A DNA stretch of 64,000 nucleotides from Akkermansia muciniphila (GTDB lineage Bacteria; Verrucomicrobiota; Verrucomicrobiia; Verrucomicrobiales; Akkermansiaceae), in NCBI RefSeq assembly GCF_900184965.1, contig NZ_FXYA01000215.1, forward strand, positions 310,001 to 374,000, written 5' to 3'. The position numbers were made by a program, and so were the translations under genes. Within the stretch, counting starts at the first letter, position 1, and the number at the start of each line of letters is the position of its first letter. Shown here one piece after another: positions 43,456 through 51,930 of the stretch. The notes under the pieces were generated by a model. That model worked only from the letters and a program-made list of their open reading frames with translations. It was not told the origin of the DNA and did no database searches.

Positions 43456-44226
43456 TCATTGCGGCTCCGCACCCCCGCTTGTCCGGCATCTGCACGCGGG
43501 ATTAGGCGCCAGGGGAATGGTGGAGAAGCGCATGCGCCGCGTGTCCGCGGAGAGCATGGCTCCTACCAGCGGAGAGGGAATGCCCGCAAGATATTTTAGG
43601 GCTTCCATGGCCTGGATGCAGCCGATGATGCCCGCATGCGCGCCCAGAATGCCTGCGGCGGAGGCGGTGTCTTTTTCCTGCATGGGCGTGTCTGCCGGGA
43701 AGAGGCAGCGGTAACAGGCGGTTCCCTGATGGGGGGCGAAGACGGCCACCTGCCCGATGAAGCCTTTCACGGCGCCGTACACCAGCGGAATGCGCAGGGT
43801 GCAGGCGGCGTCCGCCATGGCGAAGCGCGCCGCGTAATTGTCTGAAGCGTCCAGAACCAGGTCGCACCCTTCCAGCAGGGAAACGGCGTTATCCGGCGTA
43901 AGGCGCCTGTGGACCGTGTTGATGCGTACGGAGGGATTCAGGGCGTACAGGCGTCTGGCGGCGCTGGCTGTTTTAGCTGTGCCCGCCGCATCCGTGGCAT
44001 GCAGGATTTGCCGCTGGAGATTGGAAAGGCACACCTCGTCCGGGTCAATCAGGGTCAGGCGCCCCACGCCTGCGGCGGCAAGATAAAGGGCCGCCGGGGA
44101 GCCAAGCCCCCCGAGGCCCGTCAGGGCGACGTGCGCCCGTTTGAGTTTGTATTGGCCCTGTTCTCCCAGTTCCGGAAGGGAAAGATGCCTGGCGTACCGT
44201 TCGGTTTCTTCCTGGGTGAGGGTCAT
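43456..44226 (-). CDS. ThiF/MoeB/HesA family E1-like protein
   Basis: A 256-residue ATP-dependent adenylyltransferase of the E1 superfamily, which activates the C-terminus of small sulfur-carrier proteins for thiamine or molybdopterin synthesis. The start YARHLSLPELGEQGQYKLKRAHVALTGLGGLGSPAALYLAAAGVGRL is the ATP loop, followed by IDPDEVCLSNLQRQIL, DLVLDASDNYAARFAMAD and two CxxC-like zinc pairs (CYRC and, near the end, CRCRT). No moaD or thiS lies beside it, so the partner cannot be named. The ATG at 44226 lies 14 bases after the HdeD-like stop, so the two are probably one transcript. Confidence 0.85.
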   Translation of the reverse strand: MTLTQEETERYARHLSLPELGEQGQYKLKRAHVALTGLGGLGSPAALYLAAAGVGRLTLIDPDEVCLSNLQRQILHATDAAGTAKTASAARRLYALNPSVRINTVHRRLTPDNAVSLLEGCDLVLDASDNYAARFAMADAACTLRIPLVYGAVKGFIGQVAVFAPHQGTACYRCLFPADTPMQEKDTASAAGILGAHAGIIGCIQAMEALKYLAGIPSPLVGAMLSADTRRMRFSTIPLAPNPACRCRTSGGAEPQ

Positions 44227-44240
44227 TGTCGTCGTCTGGA

Positions 44241-44795
44241 TTAACGGCGGGCGGAATTGCCGCTGAAAGCATACAGGAGCAGCGTCCACCCGGAGAAAAT
44301 CAGTTCCACCGCAATCAGGGTGCCGATGAACCAGGCCGTGGATTCAGGCCAGCCGAAGATGACCATGAGGCCCAGGATCAGCGTGATGATCACGTTGAAC
44401 AGCCGCCACCCGCTGGCGGGCAGGGAACGGGTTTGAAGCCAGATGGCTCCCTGAAAGACCGCGGCAATAACCAGGCCCCATCCGATGATGAGCGTGGTGA
44501 TAGCCAGGGAAATATTGGGGTCCCGGAACAGGAACCAGCCGGCGATGCCGTACAGGATGGCCGTCACCAGGTTCCACCCCCGTGAGGAGGGAACGGTGAA
44601 GACCTGGATCAGCCGGACGACGGCCAGAACCATCAGCATGATGCCGATTACCCAAATAAAGCTGGCTCCGACGATCCAGGGAGAGGCCAGGGCGATGAAG
44701 CCAAGAAATAGCTCGATGACGCCAAGGATACCCATCCACCATGAGTTGCCGGATACCGCAGAGCTGCTGCCTTGAACTTGAGGTTGAGTTGTCAT
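44241..44795 (-). CDS. HdeD family membrane protein (DUF308)
   Basis: A 184-residue protein with six predicted membrane helices in paired repeats, such as WWMGILGVIELFLGFIALASPWIV, IWVIGIMLMVLAVVRLIQVF and VIITLILGLMVIFGWPESTAWFIGTLIAVELIFSGWTLLLYAF. This is the DUF308/HdeD pattern. E. coli HdeD is linked to acid resistance at high cell density, but the mechanism is not known. The N-terminal 15 residues are Gln/Ser-rich. It precedes the ThiF-like gene on the same strand. The ATG at 44795 is preferred over an in-frame start at 44819. Confidence 0.85.
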   Translation of the reverse strand: MTTQPQVQGSSSAVSGNSWWMGILGVIELFLGFIALASPWIVGASFIWVIGIMLMVLAVVRLIQVFTVPSSRGWNLVTAILYGIAGWFLFRDPNISLAITTLIIGWGLVIAAVFQGAIWLQTRSLPASGWRLFNVIITLILGLMVIFGWPESTAWFIGTLIAVELIFSGWTLLLYAFSGNSARR

Positions 44796-44843
44796 ATGGC
44801 GGTATGACCGCGCCCGCAACGGAAACGTTGAAGAATGACGGTT

Positions 44844-45776
44844 TTATTTGCCGGCGGCTGCCTGCGGGGAAGAAGTTTTCGGCTCCATGGTCTTCAGCAA
44901 TTCCGGCGTGACGTTAATCAGCACGGGGCCGCTTTTGGGTTGCGCCTGGGGGGGGACGAAGTAGGAAAAAGCCCTGGCGGGCAGGTAGCCCGGGGTTTCC
45001 GGCATGATGTACACTTCCACGAGTACGGCGCCTTTTTTCCCGTTCGGGCTGTCGGAAAAGTTCAGCGTGAGAGAGTTGGTCCCGTCCCTCAGCCCGCCGG
45101 AGATGACTTCCGCCAGGCGGGTGTTGTCGAATTCATGCAGGGAAATATTGTTCACGTTCGCCTGGACGGTGCGACCGGGGCAGTCCACCAGAATTTTTGC
45201 GATGTATTTGGGCGGCGGGCAGACAGGCGGCACGGCGGGAATTTTCCCAAGGGGCTGGAATCCGTCCTGCTCCATCAGCACGGAGGCGTCTCCGCGTTTG
45301 AGGCGTTCTTTGACGGCGGGCAGGCGGGTGAGGTTGAAAAAGCGCGCCTGGTCATATTTCCATTTGCCGTTTTCATGGGTGAACAGCAGCACCAGGGCGT
45401 TCGAATCCGTTGGTTCCTGGTCCAGCCCCAGATCCACCTTGCCGTAATAAGTGGCTGCGGCCGTAGGGCCGTTGACGACGGAGCCTACGTACATCAGAGG
45501 AGCGAGCGCAGGGGGAGCCATGGGCTGCCGGAACAGGGAGGCGGGAAAGGGGCGTTTTTCCGAGACGGCCAGATTGCGCACTTTCACCTGGCGGTAGGCG
45601 GAGGTTGTGGCCCTCCAGCCGTCATAATTGCCGCGCAGCAAGTGCAGGCGCCATGTATTGTAGGCCACGTCCAGGTCGTCTCTCAGTTTGGCGTCTCCGG
45701 GCCGGGGGGCTGCGGAAGCGGGGGAAAGAAGGGCTGCGGCGCAACAGGCCAGGGAGAAAATGGAACGGAAAGTCAT
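44844..45776 (-). CDS. Secreted protein of unknown function
   Basis: A 310-residue exported protein (signal MTFRSIFSLACCAAALLSPASA). The mature part has RDDLDVAYNTWRLHLLRGNYDGWRATTSAYRQVKVRN, a middle region, and a C-terminal beta-rich part with VQANVNNISLHEFDNTRLAEVISGGLRDG and VEVYIMPETPGYLPARAFSYF. No catalytic motif is seen and I do not recognise the family. It lies divergent to the alpha/beta hydrolase gene with only 65 bases between the two start codons, so the two share a regulatory region. Confidence 0.75.
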   Translation of the reverse strand: MTFRSIFSLACCAAALLSPASAAPRPGDAKLRDDLDVAYNTWRLHLLRGNYDGWRATTSAYRQVKVRNLAVSEKRPFPASLFRQPMAPPALAPLMYVGSVVNGPTAAATYYGKVDLGLDQEPTDSNALVLLFTHENGKWKYDQARFFNLTRLPAVKERLKRGDASVLMEQDGFQPLGKIPAVPPVCPPPKYIAKILVDCPGRTVQANVNNISLHEFDNTRLAEVISGGLRDGTNSLTLNFSDSPNGKKGAVLVEVYIMPETPGYLPARAFSYFVPPQAQPKSGPVLINVTPELLKTMEPKTSSPQAAAGK

Positions 45777-45841
45777 TACACGATTATTTAGACATCAAAC
45801 TTGCGCGGAGTGCAACACAATTGCATCATGAAGCCGTTCTT

Positions 45842-46717
45842 ATGGAATTGTTCACGGAAGCCGATCATTTGGCGGAAGCCCGGTACAGGAAACTGTTGCG
45901 GGAACAGCCCGGCTTTGTGTGGAGGCGGTTTTCAGACGGGGAGGAGCTGATGGCGTACGTCTTTTTCCCTCCCGGCCATCGTGCGGACGCGTCCGCTCCC
46001 TCCGTGCTTTTTTTTCACGGCGGCATGTGGGTGGGCAAGAGCCTGGGGGATTTTGTGCCGTGGGCGCTTCATCTTGCACAGCAGGGCATTGTGGGCATTA
46101 TACCCATGTTCCGCACGCGCGGCGATTATGAAGTGGAGCCCATGGACATTCTGGAAGAAGGCAGGGAAGCATGGGCCTGGACGTATGAGAACGCCGCATT
46201 GCTGGGGCTGGACCCGGTCCGCATTACTGTGGCGGGGAGCGATGCCGGGGGGCTGATGGCCCTGCATGTGGCCCTTCCGGACTACCCCGCGCGCTGGTCC
46301 CTGTTCCGCAAAAAGGCGCCCCTCCCTCCCGGCCCCGCCGCCGTGGCCTTGTTCCGCGGCGTGTGCGACCTGACGGCGCAATCCGCTTTTAAACTGAGCG
46401 GCATGATGCCTCCGGACCAGAGGGATGCCGTCAACCCCCTGCGGCGCGTGCAGAAAGGATTGCCTCCCCTGTTTGCGAGTCATGGAGGAAGAGACAGGCT
46501 TCTGCCGTGGCGCAACAGCGAGAGGCTGGCGGAGTTGTGGAGAAAAAAGAAGAACTGTTCCCGATTTGAACTTCTGGATGTGGCGGACCACACATTTTAC
46601 CATTTCAATGTGAACGCCGCCTATTTTGAACAGCTGCTCAACAGCTGGAGCGCGTTTATGGCGGAGCAGGGAATCTGGGAATATAACGAAGGAATGGATG
46701 CCGGGCTGCTGGGGTGA
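45842..46717 (+). CDS. Alpha/beta hydrolase with altered nucleophile elbow (HSL-like)
   Basis: A 291-residue protein of the alpha/beta-hydrolase fold, closest to the hormone-sensitive-lipase/BD-FAE group. The oxyanion motif FFHGGMWVG sits near residue 60. The elbow, usually GDSAGG, reads VAGSDAGGLMA: Ser is at residue 133 and Asp at 134, the usual nucleophile position. The acid SHGGRDRLLP and the base VADHTFYH are in place. With Asp as nucleophile it might act like a dehalogenase-type enzyme or be inactive. There is no signal peptide from the ATG at 45842. A longer in-frame reading upstream is possible but runs into the divergent gene. It ends 58 bases from a converging gene. Confidence 0.8.
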   Translation: MELFTEADHLAEARYRKLLREQPGFVWRRFSDGEELMAYVFFPPGHRADASAPSVLFFHGGMWVGKSLGDFVPWALHLAQQGIVGIIPMFRTRGDYEVEPMDILEEGREAWAWTYENAALLGLDPVRITVAGSDAGGLMALHVALPDYPARWSLFRKKAPLPPGPAAVALFRGVCDLTAQSAFKLSGMMPPDQRDAVNPLRRVQKGLPPLFASHGGRDRLLPWRNSERLAELWRKKKNCSRFELLDVADHTFYHFNVNAAYFEQLLNSWSAFMAEQGIWEYNEGMDAGLLG

Positions 46718-46775
46718 TTTTGGCCTGATGTCCGGGAAGGCTCCCGAAAGGCGCTGCATGCGGAAAGGCTGTTTT

Positions 46776-47696
46776 CTATCTCCCTCCCAGCATGTTTTCC
46801 CGGATTTCCCGCATGTCCCGGCGGAAAGCATCCTGAGTCTGCGGAGTAGGCGGCTGGATATCCCATTCCTTCATTTTCCGTCTTACCTTGAGTAAGAGTT
46901 CCTGCTCGTTGGCTCCGTATTTTTTGCAGACGGCGGAGAGAGTCAGTTCCGGCCCCGTGAAGCGGCCTTTGAGAAAGAAAGGCAGATCGTGCTGCCAGGC
47001 ACGCCGGAAGTCTTCCGGGCATCCCTCTGTTCTGATGGGGGCGAACAGTTCCCTGACCTGGCTTTCCCGGATGCCCGCAGTGCCCATGCAGATGGCGGTT
47101 TCCATGTAGGCCAGCGTGAATTCCAGCATGACCCGTTCAATGGACTGTCTGGCCTGGGACAGCTGGGCCGGGGTGAGGCCCATAATCTGGGCGCGCAGGG
47201 CGGCCAGGGCTTCCAGGATAGCCCCGGGGTCTCCGCATGTGCGCGGGTCCATGCGTGGGATTTGTTCCCCTTCGTCGTAAAGGGGGATGGGAGGATGCAC
47301 CCGTGGGTTGATTTTGAACAGTTTGCCCTGGAGCCTTTCCCTGAGGTCTTTCAGGCTGACGCCGTACTTGCGCAGGACGGGAGCCGCGTAATTGCGACCC
47401 GGTTTGGCCGTTTGCTGGAGCCATGCTTCCCGGAAGTCCGCGGGGCATTGCTGAAGGCCCGCCGCCAGCATGGCATTCCGGAAATCCTCCGCTTTGGGCG
47501 TTTTATTGGCATAAGCGTGGGTCCATTCCATTTCCAGCATCCAGATGGCGGTAAGCCCCAGGAATTGTTCTATCGCCTGCCTGGAGGTCTCAGGCTTCGG
47601 CGCGGAAATGGCGGCCGGAACCGCGTCGGAGGCCATGGAATGCCGGCAGAGCGGGAGCAACAGGGAGAAAGCAAGGAGGGGATGCAGCGGGTTCAT
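46776..47696 (-). CDS. Secreted protein with duplicated domain
   Basis: A 306-residue exported protein (signal MNPLHPLLAFSLLLPLCRHSMA). The mature part has two related halves. One shows CPADFREAWLQQTAKPG, VLRKYGVSLKDLRERLQGKLF and INPRVHPP. The other shows CPEDFRRAWQHDLPFF, VCKKYGANEQELLLKVRRKM and WDIQPPTP. This is an internal duplication of about 75 residues. The repeat has the look of a helical protein, and its function is unknown. It lies 40 bases after the raffinose-synthase-like gene on the same strand, so it may be the second gene of that operon. Confidence 0.75.
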   Translation of the reverse strand: MNPLHPLLAFSLLLPLCRHSMASDAVPAAISAPKPETSRQAIEQFLGLTAIWMLEMEWTHAYANKTPKAEDFRNAMLAAGLQQCPADFREAWLQQTAKPGRNYAAPVLRKYGVSLKDLRERLQGKLFKINPRVHPPIPLYDEGEQIPRMDPRTCGDPGAILEALAALRAQIMGLTPAQLSQARQSIERVMLEFTLAYMETAICMGTAGIRESQVRELFAPIRTEGCPEDFRRAWQHDLPFFLKGRFTGPELTLSAVCKKYGANEQELLLKVRRKMKEWDIQPPTPQTQDAFRRDMREIRENMLGGR

Positions 47697-47736
47697 GGAA
47701 AATGAAGCAGGAAAAAATGAGAGGAAATGTGCGGAA

Positions 47737-49764
47737 TTATTCCGTTGTTACAGTGACGTCCAGGGGGCGGTTGGAGACGGGGAATTGCAATTCATAAAAC
47801 CCGTTCCCCAGGTTTTTCACGGGCGTGTTCCCCGCTTTGACCGGACCTTTCCCCCGCCAGATGACGACCGGCCCGGATTCCTTCACGCGGAAGCGGAGGC
47901 TGTTTTCCCTGTACCCGGGAGAGGAATCCAGAGCGCAGGGAGAGAGAAATTTGTCCCTCCTGCCGATGACGGCCCAGCCTTGGACGATAGGGGCCATGAT
48001 GAACAGGCGGTCCTTGAATCCCGTCAGCTCCACGTCCAGGTCCGGCTGTGCCGGAGTCAGCGCGCGGCCTCCCTCTGCGGAATAGGCGGCGATGCCCTCC
48101 GGCGGGAGAGAGGCATACGCTTCCGCCGCGTTGCCGTTCAGCAGGGCCGCCGCGCTTTTATAGTCCTCCAGGGAAATTTTCCCCCGCACCGGTTCCGCCG
48201 GGGAAGGGTGTTTGAGGTTGTACACCGCCACGGCGGCGCTTTGACCGGGGAGAGGGGCGATTACCCGGTACAGGCGGTTCTCGTTCAGGGCATCCAGAAA
48301 AACGGAGTCCGGCAGGGGAACGGCGGGCGCCAGCGGGCGCAGCAGAAGGCCGTCCGACCAGACGAGAGGCATGATGTTTTCCGGGTTAAGTTTGTCTGCC
48401 GGGTCTGAAAGATAGACAGGACCGCCTGAGACGGCTTTGGATGCGGCCATGAGGCGGGCGCAGGCGGGGTCTGTGGAATGGAACATGTCATGGTCCGGCC
48501 ACACGGTCTGTCCCAGCCAGAGCGTATTGGCGTAGGACTGGAGGAGGTGGGATTTGGCCATGGCTTCGTCTCCCAGCTTGTAGTCAATGCTGCACCGGGT
48601 GACCGCGCTGTAACGCGTGTTCTGAATGTTGACGGTGCCCTGCGCCATGCAGTTGAGCAGGCTGAGGCCGGTTTCCCGGCAGGCCTGTTCCAGGGCTTCC
48701 GAACACCTGGTATTGTGGCGGACTGGGTTGTCCAGGCCGTCCGTATGTTTCAGGTATTCCGCCTGCACATCAATTTTCACGAAATCGAACCCGGCATTTT
48801 TGACGGATTGGAGAAAAGGGGTATAAAACGCGCCGGCTCCTCCGGGGCCGTCACCGGGGAAGATTCTTCCTTTGGCGGTACGGACCAGCCCGCGGGCGGT
48901 ATCGCCGTCCAGATGGTGCCTGGGGTGAATGCCGTTCCAGAGGCCGTAATAGCAGTGCCACAGGCCCATCCATTTCAATTTGGGGCTTTTGTGTTTCATC
49001 AGTGGCTGCCAGCCCCGGGGGAATCGGTCCTGCCGGGGTTGGAAACTGACCAGTTGAAGGTCTTCCTGGGTCTGGAATCCGTCGTCCACCAGCATCCACC
49101 GGACGGGAACGGGGGAGGCTTCCAGTTGTCTGGCCGTTTCTTCAAGCAGCTTGGAGGAAATATTCTTTTTGTACTGCTCCCAGCTGCACCAGCCGAGGTA
49201 CTTGAACGGTTCCGGGTAAATTTTCTTTTCCCGTGGAAAGGTTCTGCCCTTGATGAAGGGAAGGGAAAGGGCCTTGTTCCATGCGGCGGAGCAGGCGCGG
49301 TAAATATCCCTGTCCGTGGCGGTGACGGCCAGAACGGTCTGCGGTTTGGCGGAGGAAGTTCCCAGCGAGCCGTCTTCCACAAGGAATGTGCCGTCCCTTT
49401 CAAGTTTCAGCCAGGAGAGGGAATCAGGGGCGGCGACGGGGAGCAAGGCCATGAAATTGCCGTCTTTGAGGTGGAACAGGGCGAACATGGCATGGTCCCC
49501 CGGTTTGGCGGTGCTGGGATTCGGTCTGCTGTCCAGCAGGTTGCCGGGGGATGTCCGTCCGAACCAGGGAAGAACCCGGTTTCCGTCTCCGGGCCAGCGG
49601 TCGCGATCCGCTGAAAACCAGCAGAAGGCCTGGTAGGGTGGGAGCGAAAGCCGATACGCCTTTTTGCCCGGTATGGGAGGAATGGCGGATGTCCGGGGTT
49701 GGGCGGCGCCGGTCCAGGCGCTCAGGGCCGCCAAAGCAAGAACCGGGAACATGATTGCTTTCAT
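47737..49764 (-). CDS. Secreted raffinose-synthase/seed-imbibition-type GH36-like protein
   Basis: A 675-residue exported protein (signal MKAIMFPVLALAALSAWTGA). The central TIM barrel resembles raffinose synthase/Sip1 of family GH36: WCSWEQYKKNIS, WMLVDDGFQTQ, GFDFVKIDVQAEY (likely nucleophile Asp in KIDVQ), RCSIDYKLGD, YANTLWLGQTVWPDHDMFHSTDPACARLMAASKAVSGGPVYLSD. C-terminal beta domains follow. Such proteins act on alpha-galactosides, as hydrolases or transferases. Being exported, it probably trims glycans rather than making raffinose. Substrate is not evident. It is followed by the duplicated-domain gene, 40 bases downstream. Confidence 0.82.
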   Translation of the reverse strand: MKAIMFPVLALAALSAWTGAAQPRTSAIPPIPGKKAYRLSLPPYQAFCWFSADRDRWPGDGNRVLPWFGRTSPGNLLDSRPNPSTAKPGDHAMFALFHLKDGNFMALLPVAAPDSLSWLKLERDGTFLVEDGSLGTSSAKPQTVLAVTATDRDIYRACSAAWNKALSLPFIKGRTFPREKKIYPEPFKYLGWCSWEQYKKNISSKLLEETARQLEASPVPVRWMLVDDGFQTQEDLQLVSFQPRQDRFPRGWQPLMKHKSPKLKWMGLWHCYYGLWNGIHPRHHLDGDTARGLVRTAKGRIFPGDGPGGAGAFYTPFLQSVKNAGFDFVKIDVQAEYLKHTDGLDNPVRHNTRCSEALEQACRETGLSLLNCMAQGTVNIQNTRYSAVTRCSIDYKLGDEAMAKSHLLQSYANTLWLGQTVWPDHDMFHSTDPACARLMAASKAVSGGPVYLSDPADKLNPENIMPLVWSDGLLLRPLAPAVPLPDSVFLDALNENRLYRVIAPLPGQSAAVAVYNLKHPSPAEPVRGKISLEDYKSAAALLNGNAAEAYASLPPEGIAAYSAEGGRALTPAQPDLDVELTGFKDRLFIMAPIVQGWAVIGRRDKFLSPCALDSSPGYRENSLRFRVKESGPVVIWRGKGPVKAGNTPVKNLGNGFYELQFPVSNRPLDVTVTTE

Positions 49765-50009
49765 GGAATGATCACAGGGTTGGAAAATGGGGCGGGGGAA
49801 CCCGGAGGAATTGTGGAAGGAACGTGCTTTGCCTCTTTCCGGAAAGGATGGCAGAGCTTTTCTCTGAAACGAGCAAAAAATAATGTTTCCGCTTTATTTC
49901 TTTTTTCAGGGCGTTGAAGGAAAGAAATAACGTCGGCTGGCCGTCTTACAGGGGAACTTCGTTTTTTCAGAGAACACCGGCAGCCATGGCCGGGAGTTCC
50001 GCCGCCCGG

Positions 50010-51128
50010 TTACTTGGCCGCTTTTGGGGCGAGGGAAGCGCGGCGCCTGTCAAGGAAGTACAAGACGAGCCATTGCAGCACCAGCAGGGATACAGCCAGG
50101 AAGACGGGTTGGAAAGGTGTGAAAAAATCTGCTATGCCGCTGAAGACGCGCCGGTTGAGTGCATGAATGTTGAGCAGGGAGTTGATGAGGTAGGCGGTCA
50201 GGGCGTTGATGCCGATAACGCGGAGGGGAAACGCCCACAGGGCCCATTTCCCTTTGTTCCACACATCGACGGCCAGATGAAACAGGGAAAGGAGCGTCAG
50301 GGAGATGCCGGCGGCGGCCAGGACGAAAGTGCCTGTCCACATGCTTTTAATGATGGGGTAGAGGCCGTCCAGCATCCTGGCGGCGCAGAAAAGGAGAAGG
50401 CCCGCTCCTGCCATTGCCGCGCAGAGGCGCGCGGGAGAGAGCCGGCTTTCCTTCAACAATTTCCCGGCCAGCCATCCTCCCAGACACAGGACGGAGGCGG
50501 AGACGACGCAAAGCGGTCCCTCCGGGTCGAAAACTCCCCCATGCAGACGCCCGGGTAGCCAGTGCCTGTCTACCCATGAGTTGACGGAGCCGTCCGGCGT
50601 GAAGTTGCCGCAGGTGAACTGGAGCAGGGTGATGAGGGCCAGGATGACCCCCGCCGCTGAGGCAATGGCCCCCGTCCGGCGGCACAGCAGGATGCAGGTT
50701 CCCGCAATGGCGCAGGAAAAACCGATCAGCCCCAGAACGGAGGCGTAACGCATGCTGTCCGTCCAGGTAAGCGTTCCGTTGACCAGGAGCCCCAGAAAAG
50801 CCAGGACGAGAGCCCGTTTCCAGAGATGGAGAAGCCCTGGGGCGGAGGAAGCGTTTCCGCTGGTGTATTTCCCCAGGGAAAAGGACATGGAAACGCCGGA
50901 AATGAAGACGAAGACGGGGAATACCAGATCATACAGGTGCAATCCTTCCCAGCGGGCATGCGTCATCTGGCGTGCGGCTTCCTGAAGAAAAGAGCTTTCC
51001 GGATTTCTGGAAGCCAGAAGCAGAACCAGGGCGTCCAGGCCCAGGATAATGAGCATGTCCAGTCCGCGCAGGGCGTCCAGGGAGTGCAGGCGGGGAGAAC
51101 GGGCGGCGACGGAAGAGGAATCGGGCAT
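50010..51128 (-). CDS. HGSNAT/NagX-like membrane acyltransferase (DUF5009)
   Basis: A 372-residue membrane protein with about ten helices. The start RLHSLDALRGLDMLIIL and HARWEGLHLYDLVFPVFVFISGVSMSFSLGK match the heparan-alpha-glucosaminide N-acetyltransferase/YeiB group, in which the His near the second motif takes part in acetyl transfer across the membrane to amino sugars. WALWAFPLRVIGINALTAYLINSLL near the end is also typical. In glycan-degrading bacteria such proteins often sit with glycosidases, and the raffinose-synthase-like gene lies 245 bases away on the same strand. The substrate is unproven. Confidence 0.78.
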   Translation of the reverse strand: MPDSSSVAARSPRLHSLDALRGLDMLIILGLDALVLLLASRNPESSFLQEAARQMTHARWEGLHLYDLVFPVFVFISGVSMSFSLGKYTSGNASSAPGLLHLWKRALVLAFLGLLVNGTLTWTDSMRYASVLGLIGFSCAIAGTCILLCRRTGAIASAAGVILALITLLQFTCGNFTPDGSVNSWVDRHWLPGRLHGGVFDPEGPLCVVSASVLCLGGWLAGKLLKESRLSPARLCAAMAGAGLLLFCAARMLDGLYPIIKSMWTGTFVLAAAGISLTLLSLFHLAVDVWNKGKWALWAFPLRVIGINALTAYLINSLLNIHALNRRVFSGIADFFTPFQPVFLAVSLLVLQWLVLYFLDRRRASLAPKAAK

Positions 51129-51241
51129 ACAAAAGCATCATACGGATAAAAAAGGAGTTTCTATCATGTTTCCGCCTAACATGGCGGGACGAAGGGGAAT
51201 CGTGCTTGATTTCCACGGGGGAAGGAGGTAAAGCAGGCCGC

Positions 51242-51871
51242 ATGCCGCACACCCTTCCCGCTTTTCTTTTTTTTCTGTGTGTCTCCCTGTTTTTGTCCGC
51301 TTGTTCCTCTACCCCCAGGACGCCTCTTGGAAAGCCGTTGATGAAAGACGGCAGGTATGCGTCTTCCTATGAAGCTTTTGTCGCGGACTCCCAGTACCGC
51401 TTCACGCGCGATATCTGGTATCATGACGAACGTATCCAGCAGGCGCGGACGCGGAACAGCAAAATCGTCATTCATCTGAAGGATCAGCGGGGCGTGTTGT
51501 GGGTTGATGGCAAGCCGGCCATGGACTTTCCCGTTTGCACGGGCAAATCCGCCCATGAAACACCGCGCGGCAAATTTTCCATCATTCAAAAAGATGCGGA
51601 CTACCGTTCCCGGTCTTACGGCAGCGTGTTTGACGCAAGCGGCCTGTGCGTGAATTCGGACGCTACCTCTTCTTCCCGCGTGCCGTCCGGCGGTAAATTC
51701 ATCGGCGCCAAAATGCCGCTGTGGATGCGCATTCATGGCGGGATAGGGCTGCATGTGGGCACCGTGTACCGGGACGCCAACTCCCATGGGTGCATCCGGG
51801 TTCCGGTAGAGGCGTGCCGCATCCTGTTTGACAAATGCGGCCTGGGAACAACCGTCATCGTTCAGGAATAA
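51242..51871 (+). CDS. L,D-transpeptidase (YkuD domain) lipoprotein
   Basis: A 209-residue exported protein. The signal MPHTLPAFLFFLCVSLFLSAC ends in a lipobox, so it is probably membrane-anchored. The YkuD domain runs from KIVIHLKDQRGVLWVDGK to the end, with the active-site motif RDANSHGCIRVPVEACRIL (His, Gly, Cys, Arg). Such enzymes make 3-3 crosslinks in peptidoglycan or attach proteins to it. A GGAGG ribosome site (51224-51228) precedes the ATG at 51242. An in-frame TTG at 51206 is less likely. PBP2 follows 59 bases later, which groups two cell-wall transpeptidases. Confidence 0.9.
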   Translation: MPHTLPAFLFFLCVSLFLSACSSTPRTPLGKPLMKDGRYASSYEAFVADSQYRFTRDIWYHDERIQQARTRNSKIVIHLKDQRGVLWVDGKPAMDFPVCTGKSAHETPRGKFSIIQKDADYRSRSYGSVFDASGLCVNSDATSSSRVPSGGKFIGAKMPLWMRIHGGIGLHVGTVYRDANSHGCIRVPVEACRILFDKCGLGTTVIVQE

Positions 51872-51930
51872 GCGTGAGCGCGAATAATCGTTGATTCCTT
51901 GCGGTATATTTGCCACACTCCTGCAAACTG

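Noticed and set aside
45605-45841. Upstream extension of the alpha/beta hydrolase frame
   Set aside because: It would overlap the divergent secreted-protein gene and has no domain features. The ATG at 45842 begins a normal N-terminus.
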